From an uncultured Planctomycetaceae bacterium (GTDB taxonomy: Bacteria > Planctomycetota > Planctomycetia > Planctomycetales > Planctomycetaceae), in assembly GCA_903924405.1 (NCBI GenBank), contig CAIYBH010000363.1, forward strand, positions 1 to 36,214: DNA of 36,214 nt. Direction: 5' to 3'. Within the stretch, counting starts at the first letter, position 1, and each line of letters opens with the position of its first letter. This document shows, one piece after another, positions 1 through 7,877 of this stretch. A program made the translations under genes and the position numbers. Under the pieces are notes generated by a model, which was given only the letters and a program-made list of their open reading frames with translations, did not search any database and was not told the DNA's origin.

Positions 1-160
1 CCGAAGGGTGCTCCGCACTATTGGTTCCTGACCCCTTTTCTGAACGCCCAAATGGCCCGAAGGGTGCTTCGCACTATTGGTTCCTGACCCCTTTTCTGAA
101 CGCCCAAATGGCCCGAAGGGTGCTCCGCACTATTCGTTCCTGACCCCTTTTCTGAACGCC
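1..160. repeat. Three tandem copies of a 56-bp repeat with a mini-hairpin
   Basis: Copies begin at 1, 57 and 113. The third stops at 160, after about 48 bp. The copies are nearly identical. Each contains GTGC-NNC-GCAC, a 4-bp stem with a 3-base loop, followed by the motif TTCCTGACCCCTTTT. Copy 2 differs from copy 1 in the loop (TTC instead of TCC), leaving the stem intact, and copy 3 has a G to C change just after the hairpin. The array ends about 60 bp before gspH. The short ORF antisense to it only translates the repeat. It resembles REP-type intergenic elements, but no REP-associated transposase is visible, so that assignment is inference. Confidence 0.85.
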
Positions 161-219
161 GAAGGCGAGAGCGCCGGGCGTCTGCCCAGTGAGGGAACAT
201 CCTGTTTTCGGAAGTGGCC

Positions 220-828
220 ATGCGTCAGCAAACGATGAACTGTATCAGCCCGAGTCGGCCGGGGTTTTCCCTGCTGGAACTGCTGATCGTCATTGCCGTG
301 TTGGTGTCAGTGTCGGCCATGGCGGTTCCACCGATGATGGACCGATTGCAGAATGGCCGTGTGCAGGACGCCGCAGAATCCGTACGTGAAGTGCTCGCCA
401 ATGCCCGCAGGTACGCCATTGACGCCGGCGTGGACTACCATTTCAGGTACGAGCTGAACGGTCAGGCATTTGTCGCGATACCCGCGGAACCATCGCCTGT
501 GCTTGCCAACAGTTACACGGGTGACGAAGAAGACACGCGGATCGTGGTCGAGGCGGGCGAGCTTGACGAAACATTCTTCATCAAGCCGATGTCCGGAGCG
601 GACACTCTGTCAGAATCCCTGGAGGTTGAGGCCTTCACGGATCTTCCGAATGCCGGGGAACTGGCGCAGAAAACATGGTCAGCACCGATTCTGTTTCGCT
701 TTGACGGTACGGCGGAAGACAGCCAGTTTCGTGTGATGGATGACGGAACTCGCACGGCCGAAATCACAGTACGGGGACTCACGGGCAGTGCCCGCGTGTC
801 TCAGGTCTTTCCGATGGAGCAGGAATAA
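220..828 (+). CDS. gspH: Type II secretion minor pseudopilin GspH (GspH/FimT family)
   Basis: This 202-aa protein is a minor pseudopilin expected at the tip of the periplasmic pseudopilus of the type II secretion system. The N terminus carries the prepilin peptidase site: Gly15 followed by FSLLE, with the conserved Glu at +5, then a hydrophobic helix to about residue 36. The next segment, with AAESVREVLANARRYAI, is the usual GspH/FimT start of the globular domain. ATG 220 was chosen because GGAAG lies 5 bases upstream; GTG 214 and ATG 235 are alternatives. Its stop overlaps the gspI start (TAATG), and gspI, gspJ and gspK follow directly, which supports the call. The C-terminal domain is too diverged to check by eye. 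Confidence 0.88.
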   Translation: MRQQTMNCISPSRPGFSLLELLIVIAVLVSVSAMAVPPMMDRLQNGRVQDAAESVREVLANARRYAIDAGVDYHFRYELNGQAFVAIPAEPSPVLANSYTGDEEDTRIVVEAGELDETFFIKPMSGADTLSESLEVEAFTDLPNAGELAQKTWSAPILFRFDGTAEDSQFRVMDDGTRTAEITVRGLTGSARVSQVFPMEQE

Positions 829-1274
829 TGGCCTGTCGTCGGACACCACGTCATCTGCCTCCGTCTGGCAATCGCCACGGTCTCTCACTACTGGAAGTCC
901 TGCTGTCTGTGGCTATTTTTCTGGGGGCCATGACGGTGATCATGTTTGCCCTGAACAGTGGTCAGCGAGCGGAACTGTCGGCAAGACTGCAATCAGAAGC
1001 CGTGCTGCGGTGCGAGGCGGTCATGGGCGAGATTGTCAGCGGCGTCGTGGAGGCCACTTCGTCACAGGACAATCCCTTCGAAGATGATGAGACAGGCAAC
1101 TGGAAGTGGAATGTGGACATTGCAGGCACAAGCGGCGCAGGCTTGCTGCAGGTGACGGTGATCGTTGAGCATCAGCCGGACGGAGGAGAGCCGAACGCCG
1201 CGTTCAGCCTGATTCGTTACATGCGGGACCCACAGTTGTTTCTCGACGCCGCGGTGGAAGGAGGTGGACAGTGA
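828..1274 (+). CDS. gspI: Type II secretion minor pseudopilin GspI
   Basis: The 148-aa product has a short basic leader, a prepilin peptidase site HG/LSLLE (cleavage after Gly18, Glu at +5) and a hydrophobic segment to about residue 42. The remainder is a small periplasmic domain. GspI normally nucleates the GspI-J-K tip complex. Its place between gspH and gspJ, its short length and its N terminus fit GspI better than the major pseudopilin GspG. The start overlaps the gspH stop (TAATG) and the stop overlaps the gspJ start (GTGA), so translation is probably coupled. The C-terminal domain is poorly conserved in sequence, so the exact subunit is assigned partly from gene order. Confidence 0.85.
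   Translation: MACRRTPRHLPPSGNRHGLSLLEVLLSVAIFLGAMTVIMFALNSGQRAELSARLQSEAVLRCEAVMGEIVSGVVEATSSQDNPFEDDETGNWKWNVDIAGTSGAGLLQVTVIVEHQPDGGEPNAAFSLIRYMRDPQLFLDAAVEGGGQ
1258..1265 (+). promoter_or_regulatory. Strong ribosome binding site of gspJ
   Basis: AAGGAGGT lies inside the 3' end of gspI, 5 bases before the GTG at 1271. It is the best Shine-Dalgarno sequence in the cluster. It decides the gspJ start and implies that gspJ is initiated independently as well as by coupling. Confidence 0.8.
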
Positions 1275-2167
1275 ATCATCAGTCTCTGCGAACCAACCGC
1301 TGTCGAACGGGCTTCACACTGCTTGAGTTGCTCATTGCTGTCGGGCTGACGTCCGTCCTGATGATCGCTCTGTTTTCGGCGATGAGCATTTATTTCAACC
1401 TGCAGCTGGACAGTCACGAAGAGATCGGGCGTCAGCAGGTCGCTCGTGCCGTGCTTCGGCAGATGACCCGCGACATACAGTCTGTCGTTTTTGTCAAACA
1501 GGAAGTGGTGGACGAAGAGACAGAAGACGAGTCGGTGGCAACTGAGGACCTCGACGGAAATGCCTATGGCGAATCGCTGATTGATCCGGAAACTGTCCTG
1601 ATGACCTACACCAGTGGGCTTGTCGGCACCGCCTCGGACCTGCAGTTGTTCATCAGTCGTCCGGATCGCAATCTGTCCTATGTCTCCTCACAGGAACTGA
1701 CCTCCGTGGATCAGCGCACCGGGGACCTGCTGCTGGTCAGGTACCTGCTGGCCGACAAATCCGGCGGCGGCCTCGGATCAAAAATCGCAGAGCGTGAGGC
1801 ACCGGGGGAAAGCAGTGGACCGGTCGGCCTGGTGCGAATGGCAGGAGATCTTTACGGGCTCAGCACCGCGATGGAATCCGACGAGGAGTATCCGCAGCTT
1901 GCGGCAGCAAAACTGGAAGCGAGGGAGATTTCAGCGATGACCTTTCGCTACTACGATGGGCTCGCGTGGGTCGAGGAGTGGGACAGTACAGCCCGGAACG
2001 AATTGCCGAAAGCAATTGAAATCAAGCTGACCATTCGAGACTCGCAGCAGTCGTCCATGGCCTTCGAGGACGACACACCGGATCCGTGGGCGTTGCCGGA
2101 AACGATTCATCGTATGGTCGTTCCACTGCCGCTTGCCGAACCATTCATCACGGAGGCCGTGCTGTGA
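1271..2167 (+). CDS. gspJ: Type II secretion minor pseudopilin GspJ
   Basis: The 298-aa protein starts at a GTG that overlaps the gspI stop. The prepilin peptidase site is G14/FTLLE with Glu at +5, followed by a transmembrane helix to about residue 40. Near the C terminus the segment FRYYDGLAWVEEW followed by LPKAIEIKLTI matches the characteristic GspJ pattern (aromatic-rich strand, then LP-x-A-hydrophobic strand). The protein is longer than many GspJ proteins (roughly 200 aa) because of an acidic insertion around residues 80-110 and further mid-domain loops. It should form the pseudopilus tip with GspI and GspK. Its stop overlaps the gspK GTG start. Confidence 0.9.
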   Translation: MNHQSLRTNRCRTGFTLLELLIAVGLTSVLMIALFSAMSIYFNLQLDSHEEIGRQQVARAVLRQMTRDIQSVVFVKQEVVDEETEDESVATEDLDGNAYGESLIDPETVLMTYTSGLVGTASDLQLFISRPDRNLSYVSSQELTSVDQRTGDLLLVRYLLADKSGGGLGSKIAEREAPGESSGPVGLVRMAGDLYGLSTAMESDEEYPQLAAAKLEAREISAMTFRYYDGLAWVEEWDSTARNELPKAIEIKLTIRDSQQSSMAFEDDTPDPWALPETIHRMVVPLPLAEPFITEAVL

Positions 2168-3825
2168 AACAGTACTTCCGGACTCCCTGCCGACGGCAGC
2201 CAGGTAGCAACGCATCGCACGCGAACCGCGGAGGCTTCGTGCTGCTGGTGGTTACAATCGTAGTCATCCTGCTCTCGCTGGCCGCCTACAGCTATATGAG
2301 TCTGATGGAGACGGAGCAGCGTGCGGCTGGTATGTTCGGGCGAGATGTGGAAGCGCGCCTGGCAGCAGAATCCGGTATTGAATACGTGGCAACGCAGGTT
2401 GCTCTGCGTCAGACTGATGCGACCCTTGACCTGTATCATGATCCCACACGATTTTCCCGGCAGGCGATGGGGCAGGCCGAAGACGCTCGCGGACAGGTTC
2501 GCTTTTCCGTCATCAGTCCCAGCCTTGTCGGGCAGACAGACTCTCTGCCACGCAGCGGGTTGATGACCGAAACGGCACGATTCAACATTAACCGCCTGCT
2601 GGAATTCGAGAATGACACGGACGACACCACCGACCCGTTTACTGCGGTGTCGTTCATTCCGGGTATGAGCGAAGACATCTGCAGCGCGATACTCGACTGG
2701 ATTGACAGTGACGAAGAACCACGAACCGGCGGTGCAGAATCCACGACCTACGAAGGTCTGGCGGTGCCGTACTCCGCACGCAACGGTCCCATGCAATCCA
2801 TTGATGAGTTGCTGCAGGTGCAGGGAGTCACACCGTCGTTGTTTTACGGTGAGGATGCAAATCGGAACGGTCGGCTGGATCCCAACGAAGACGACGGGGC
2901 AGAGCGACTTCCGAACGATGATCAGGACGGTGTTCTGGATTTCGGTCTGCGTGACTACCTCACGGTTTCCAGTCGCGAACGAAACATGCAGACAACCGGC
3001 ATTGAGAAGATCAATATCAACAATGGCATCGTGGCAGAGATGTTCGACCTGATTGAAGAGTCCTTTGACACGGAAACTGCCACTTTTATTACAGCCTATC
3101 GCCTGACTGGAGATCAGAAAGCAGACTCCCAGGCCCAGGGAAAACTCACGATTGAACAACAGCAGATGGTGGACTGGATCGCGAAGAATCTCGCCAACGG
3201 AGAACTAGGGAAAGTCACCCGTGGCGGTATGGATCTGTCCAATCCTCCTCAGGCGTCCTTTCGATCCCTCTACGATCTGATTGACGCAGAAGTTCAGGTG
3301 GAAATCAACGGCGCCCAGCAAACACTGGCCAGTCCATGGACAAGCAACGACCCGGCAGGCTTGATGGAACAGATGCTGGTGCTGGAGGAAATGCTGACAT
3401 TTCTGAATGATGACTTCATCGACGGGCGGATCAACGTGAACATGGCCCCCAGGGAAGTGCTGCTCGCCATGCCGGATATGACAGAGACCATGGCAGACGC
3501 GATTCTGGAGGCCCGCCCACCAGTTGATGACACCATCAAGGCGGCCGATATCATGTCCAGTCGCCGTTCACCGGTCTGGCTGCTGACCGAAGGGATCGTC
3601 GACCTCGTGACATTCAAACGCCTCGGACCATGGCTCACAACAACAGGTGACGTGTTTTCCTTTCAGGTACTTGGGCACTTTGACCAGGGGGGACCCACGA
3701 CCCGTCTGGAGGCCCTGATTGACGCCACAAAGAAACCGCCGAGGGTCCTTTTTCAGCGAGACCTGACGTTACTGGGCCGAGGCTTTGAACCTTCACTCCT
3801 TGATGGTCAGCCAAACGAACAGTAG
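2164..3825 (+). CDS. gspK: Type II secretion minor pseudopilin GspK
   Basis: With the GTG at 2164, overlapping the gspJ stop, the product is 553 aa. Starting further upstream would add residues that overlap gspJ. The prepilin-like N terminus is G24/FVLLVV, and Val replaces the usual Glu at +5, which is typical of GspK. The body has the GspK signature: AILDWIDSDEEP, then GGAESTTYEGL, then ARNGPMQSIDELLQVQGV. Near residues 230-243 there is an EF-hand-like loop, DANRNGRLDPNED, and a second acidic loop follows. A helix-hairpin-helix-like stretch around INVNMAPREVLLAMPDM lies in the last third. It is larger than proteobacterial GspK (about 320 aa), and should cap the pseudopilus. Confidence 0.9.
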   Translation: MKQYFRTPCRRQPGSNASHANRGGFVLLVVTIVVILLSLAAYSYMSLMETEQRAAGMFGRDVEARLAAESGIEYVATQVALRQTDATLDLYHDPTRFSRQAMGQAEDARGQVRFSVISPSLVGQTDSLPRSGLMTETARFNINRLLEFENDTDDTTDPFTAVSFIPGMSEDICSAILDWIDSDEEPRTGGAESTTYEGLAVPYSARNGPMQSIDELLQVQGVTPSLFYGEDANRNGRLDPNEDDGAERLPNDDQDGVLDFGLRDYLTVSSRERNMQTTGIEKININNGIVAEMFDLIEESFDTETATFITAYRLTGDQKADSQAQGKLTIEQQQMVDWIAKNLANGELGKVTRGGMDLSNPPQASFRSLYDLIDAEVQVEINGAQQTLASPWTSNDPAGLMEQMLVLEEMLTFLNDDFIDGRINVNMAPREVLLAMPDMTETMADAILEARPPVDDTIKAADIMSSRRSPVWLLTEGIVDLVTFKRLGPWLTTTGDVFSFQVLGHFDQGGPTTRLEALIDATKKPPRVLFQRDLTLLGRGFEPSLLDGQPNEQ

Positions 3826-4173
3826 GACTCAGGACGCTGAGCGGATCATCGGAGCAGTGAAAAAGCAGATCTCGGAATACAAACACGCAGGCAGAAAAGG
3901 ACAAAAAATCAGCACAACCGAACTTTGACGACTGCAGCTCGTGTTCCGGGGTCTGATTCCAGCGCCGGGCGGCATCGAAGGCTCAGAAGTGGTGTTGAAT
4001 AGCGAATGAATACTAAGAACGGGCCAGTCCGTGGGCAGGAATTGGTGAAACGGCACTCATTTCAGACCTGATCCGGCAAGTCATGTCATCAGATCACAGA
4101 GGTTTCAAAACCCGGACAGCGGCACACAGCACTGGAAAATTCAGCGGTTGGCGGATCAGAACAGGAGTTGGAA
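3826..4173. other. Gene-free spacer between gspK and the gspL-like gene
   Basis: This 348-bp stretch separates the overlapping pseudopilin genes from the platform genes. No credible ORF, hairpin followed by a T-run, or convincing -35/-10 pair was seen. The only clear signal is AGGAG at 4163-4167, the ribosome binding site of the next gene. A promoter here is plausible but not shown. Confidence 0.6.
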
Positions 4174-5646
4174 ATGGCTGAGATTACAATCGAATGGGAC
4201 CGCAATCGACTGGTGGTCGCCCAGGGACGCGTCGGCGGCACCGGCGTCGACCTGAGTCTGCTGGCGGTTCTGGAACGCTCTGACGATGCAGGCGACACGC
4301 TGTCTGTTGTGCAGGGACTGCAGGAACTCTTCCCCGGAAAATCCGATCGTCGCAAACTCCAGGCGGCCGTCGTATTTCCGCGACAACTTGTGACCGTCCA
4401 CAGAATCCAACTGCCTCAGGTGCCTGACTCTGAGATCCCGGAACTGCTGCGGCTGCAGGCCACGATGAAACTGACCGTCCCGGTCGACAGTGTCTGTATG
4501 GACTTTACTCCGCTGCCGATCCAGCCCGGTGCCGCCACTCGGGATGTCCTGCTGGTGACAGTGCCCGTGGAACAACTGGCTGTTGTCCGGCGCACACTGA
4601 ATGATTCGGGACTGGAACTGACCGAGGCCAGAGTCAGTGCCTACTGCATCGCGCAGGGACTGGAACACGCCGGTTTGCTGCGAAGCGGCACCGAGACCGA
4701 TGGTGTGGATATCGTAGCGGTCATGCGGCGGGACTTTCTTGAGCTGACGTTTCTTCAGGGACGCACGGTTCTGTTTTCCCACAGTGGGTCGTCATGGTCC
4801 TCAGAGGATGCCATCGAGCGGACGCTGCGGGCCGAATTGTCCCGAGCCCGGATGGCAGCCTCGGAAACGCTCGGCAATCAGAAAATTCGGCGTGTGCTGC
4901 TGATCGGTGCTCCTGAGATCACTGGGCAGGTGACCGATCAACTGACGACGCGGTTCGATAACGCCACGCTGGAACGCATCGATCCCGCGACCACACTGAT
5001 CTCAGGAACACTTCCTCCGGAGCGGCAGGCCGCGGACGCCGTCACTGTGGCCGGGGCCATGATCTCCGGTCCACAAAGTCGAATTCCGATCGTTGACTTC
5101 ATCAGTCCCCGGAAAGCTCCGGAAAAACGGGATTTAAAACGCATTCGGATCCTCGGAGGCTTGCTGGCAACGGTCCTGCTCTTCGCCGGCGTCTACACGT
5201 ATCGCAGCAATCGCATGGCGGCCCTGTCGAAAAAACTTGCGGCAGTGGAGTCTGAAAACTCAGACATGCGGGAAGAGCTGGAAGCCGGTGCCAGAGATCT
5301 GGAATTTTCCGGGCGAATCAGCAACTGGGTCGACCGCGACCTCGAATGGCTGGACGAGTTCGCCAGACTCCGTAAGCTCATGCCGCCAACAAATCGACTG
5401 TTTGTGGACAATTTTTCCATGGCGGCCATCCCACAGAATGGTGTGGGCGTGATCCGCTTTGAAGCGTGGGCCAAAGCGGAGTCCGACATTAACGAATTGA
5501 CCAGGTCTCTGCGCGATGCCGGGTATGGTGTAAAACCGTTTGACACGGATCTGCGGCCATCAGCCGTCTCGCAGGAATACCAGGTGCGCGTTCAGCTGGA
5601 AATTGTGCTGCCCGACCCAAAGCTGGCTACTGACTCAACCTCCTGA
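4174..5646 (+). CDS. gspL: Type II secretion platform protein, GspL / PilM-PilN-like
   Basis: The 490-aa protein begins MAEITIEWDRNRLVVAQG, like the first strands of the actin-like PilM/GspL cytoplasmic domain. That domain runs to about residue 310. A single transmembrane helix at about 325-342 is followed by a charged, probably coiled-coil segment (345-375) and a small periplasmic domain with a PilN/GspL-like alpha-beta pattern. This bitopic layout is that of GspL, which links the secretion ATPase GspE to the periplasmic platform. ATG 4174 has AGGAG 6 bases upstream, so it is preferred to TTG 4168. The call rests on architecture and position after gspK; primary sequence similarity is weak, as is normal for this family. 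Confidence 0.75.
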   Translation: MAEITIEWDRNRLVVAQGRVGGTGVDLSLLAVLERSDDAGDTLSVVQGLQELFPGKSDRRKLQAAVVFPRQLVTVHRIQLPQVPDSEIPELLRLQATMKLTVPVDSVCMDFTPLPIQPGAATRDVLLVTVPVEQLAVVRRTLNDSGLELTEARVSAYCIAQGLEHAGLLRSGTETDGVDIVAVMRRDFLELTFLQGRTVLFSHSGSSWSSEDAIERTLRAELSRARMAASETLGNQKIRRVLLIGAPEITGQVTDQLTTRFDNATLERIDPATTLISGTLPPERQAADAVTVAGAMISGPQSRIPIVDFISPRKAPEKRDLKRIRILGGLLATVLLFAGVYTYRSNRMAALSKKLAAVESENSDMREELEAGARDLEFSGRISNWVDRDLEWLDEFARLRKLMPPTNRLFVDNFSMAAIPQNGVGVIRFEAWAKAESDINELTRSLRDAGYGVKPFDTDLRPSAVSQEYQVRVQLEIVLPDPKLATDSTS

Positions 5647-5852
5647 ATCACCTGTCGGGAATGCGGTCATTGCCTCGACTGTCCGATTGAACAGAAACGC
5701 CGTTGCCCTTTGCAGAAGTGAACAACATCCGGCCTGATCAGTATCCGCAGCCTCGTACTGAAGCTCGCTGCGGCACTCAGGCTGGCCAATCCCTCTGAAC
5801 CCTGATTCCCGATGTGGACAGGTCTGTCGTTGTAAATGGAAAGTGTGGACAA

Positions 5853-7808
5853 ATGGACGACAAGAAAAGAACAAAACTGCTGGCGGTCGGTTTGGGAGCC
5901 GTCGTTGCCGTCTATGCCGGGCGGTCCACAGTGTCCGGCTGGGTTTTTGGCCCCATCAACGCACTCGAGAAGAAACTTCAGTCTGCTCAGACAGCCGGCG
6001 AAACGCTGGCCGATCGCCAGATCGAGCTTGGTGTTGCCCGACGTAACCTGAACGACTGGAAAAACCTCAGCCTGCCTGCGGATATTGACGACGCACAACG
6101 ACTGTATCGCGAATGGGTCTTCGAGCTGGCTCGGCAATGTGGATTCTCCGGCCCCGCCTTTGAGGTGACACCCGCAGCGCGTTCCGCCCAGAAGGAATAC
6201 AGCACGGTCGCAGTCGAAGTACGCAAGGCCGAAACCGACCTGCAGGGCCTCGTCCGTTTTCTGTACCTGTTTGATCAGGCCGGAATCCTGCAGCGAATTT
6301 CCTCCATGAAAATTGACAGCCCGGGGGCCCAGGGGAACCCGCGACTCAACGTCACGCTGACCGCAGAGGGCATGAGTGTTGCCGGTACTGACAACCGTGC
6401 CGAATTGTTGCCCCGCACAAAACTCGTCGGATCTCTCTCGGATGATGCGACGGTCATGCAGGCCGTCCCCAGCGATCTGTTTCCGACAGCCGAGGGATTC
6501 GAGCCCTTCATAGTCCGGATCGAGCGGGAATTGATCCGAATTACCGCCATTCAGGGGGAACAGTGGACCATCGAACGTGGTGTGGCTGGTACCAAACCCG
6601 GAGCACATCCGGAACAGGCCGTGATCGAGTTGTTCCCGGTGACCTGGGACCGACGCGAGACCACCATTGATCAGTTCCTCGCGCTCATTAAAGACTCCCC
6701 CTTTGTTATTCCCTCCCCGCCGAAGACATGGAGCCCGAAGGTTGCTGGTCTTTCGGATCGAAACATCCGCCCCGGCGAAGAGGTAAAAATGACGGCACGG
6801 GCCGACGGCATCAATCCTGAACTCGGCCCTGCTTCATTCACGCTGAGTGACGCAACACCCGGGATGGCGATTGATCCCGCGACGGGCGTCTTTACGTGGA
6901 CTCCCGAGGCCTCGCTCACGGTCGGGAAATATACCGCGACCGTCATTCTCACACAGGCTAATGCCCCTGAAAAACAATACGACGAAAAAGTCACGATCAC
7001 CATTGAGCAGCCGAATGCGGCACCTGTGCTCACACTTCCCAAATCTGCCCTCGTTGTGATCGGGCGAGAATTCTCCGTTCAGGCTTCCGCAACCGACGAC
7101 AATTCAGCCGGCGCCCTCAGCTTCGGACTCGGTTCCGGTTCCCCGGAGGGACTGCAGATTGACGCCAAAACAGGCCTCCTGAAATGGACTCCCGCCCGCT
7201 CCTTCACTCCAGGCCAGTATGACGTCACCGTCACCGTCAAGGACAGCGGCTCCGACCCGAAGTCTGCCTCCGCCGTCATCGCACTCGACGTCCAGGACGA
7301 TCACGCCGCCATGACGCTGTTGTCCGGGACAGTTTCACGCGATGGTGTCTGGTACGCGTGGTTTCGAAACAAGGGGACTGGCGTCACAACCCGCCCAAAA
7401 GTCGGTGAAACCGTCCGGATTTCAGAAGTCAACGCGGAAATCGTCTCGATTACCAATCGTTATGTGACACTCAAGGACACCGCCGGAATCTGGAAGCTGC
7501 AATTGGGAGAAGGGCTGAGAGATCGCAAGCTGATTGAGCCCGCTCAGCCAAACGTGCCCCCTGCCGCGGATCCAAATGGAAATGCAGCCTATGATGCCAA
7601 TCCAGCCCCAACGTCCGAAGTGAGCTCAACGCCAGCAGCCACTACGACCCCGGCAGCAACAACTCCGGCGGGCAACACACCAGCCACACCCGATGTCGCC
7701 CCGGAATCGACTCCTGCAACAGCCCCCGGGGAATCAACTCCGGACGTGACGCCGACAACTCCAGCGACACCCACTCCGGAACCAGCGGCACCGACAACAC
7801 AATCCTGA
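5853..7808 (+). CDS. Composite GspM/PilO-like protein with Ig-like domains and a GspC/PilP-like domain
   Basis: The 651-aa protein starts at ATG 5853 (MDDKKRTK). It has one transmembrane helix near residues 8-28, then a coiled-coil and PilO/GspM-like domain to about 185. Next come an unassigned region (190-275) and two Ig/cadherin-like repeats (about 295-385 and 386-480), each with the 'putative Ig' pattern of Asp-x-x-T-G followed by W-T-P (ATGVFTWTPE, KTGLLKWTPA). A small beta domain follows at about 486-562, with GVWYAWFRNKGTG, VRISEVNAEIVSITNRYVTL and WKLQLGE, resembling the homology domain of GspC/PilP. The last 85 residues are rich in Pro, Thr and Ala. Coming directly after the GspL-like gene, it should be the periplasmic platform partner. 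GspM is usually about 160 aa, so the fusion is unusual. Confidence 0.7.
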   Translation: MDDKKRTKLLAVGLGAVVAVYAGRSTVSGWVFGPINALEKKLQSAQTAGETLADRQIELGVARRNLNDWKNLSLPADIDDAQRLYREWVFELARQCGFSGPAFEVTPAARSAQKEYSTVAVEVRKAETDLQGLVRFLYLFDQAGILQRISSMKIDSPGAQGNPRLNVTLTAEGMSVAGTDNRAELLPRTKLVGSLSDDATVMQAVPSDLFPTAEGFEPFIVRIERELIRITAIQGEQWTIERGVAGTKPGAHPEQAVIELFPVTWDRRETTIDQFLALIKDSPFVIPSPPKTWSPKVAGLSDRNIRPGEEVKMTARADGINPELGPASFTLSDATPGMAIDPATGVFTWTPEASLTVGKYTATVILTQANAPEKQYDEKVTITIEQPNAAPVLTLPKSALVVIGREFSVQASATDDNSAGALSFGLGSGSPEGLQIDAKTGLLKWTPARSFTPGQYDVTVTVKDSGSDPKSASAVIALDVQDDHAAMTLLSGTVSRDGVWYAWFRNKGTGVTTRPKVGETVRISEVNAEIVSITNRYVTLKDTAGIWKLQLGEGLRDRKLIEPAQPNVPPAADPNGNAAYDANPAPTSEVSSTPAATTTPAATTPAGNTPATPDVAPESTPATAPGESTPDVTPTTPATPTPEPAAPTTQS

Positions 7809-7877
7809 GGCTCAACGACTGCCACAGTCACTAAGATCCGTTGTCATCCCGGCGTCCGTGGTGAGTGCCGGTGTCGT

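Noticed and set aside
1-160. CRISPR array
   Set aside because: The copies are directly adjacent 56-bp units without unique spacers, and no cas genes are present.
18-221. 67-aa - strand frame with internal protein repeat at the left edge
   Set aside because: The protein repeat is only the translation of the 56-bp DNA repeat.
2107-3159. 350-aa open frame on the - strand opposite gspK
   Set aside because: It lies antisense to a well-supported GspK gene, has no recognisable domain and its composition is that of a shadow frame.
5667-6608. 313-aa open frame on the - strand opposite the GspM-like gene
   Set aside because: Antisense shadow; the + strand frame has clear domains and a membrane helix.
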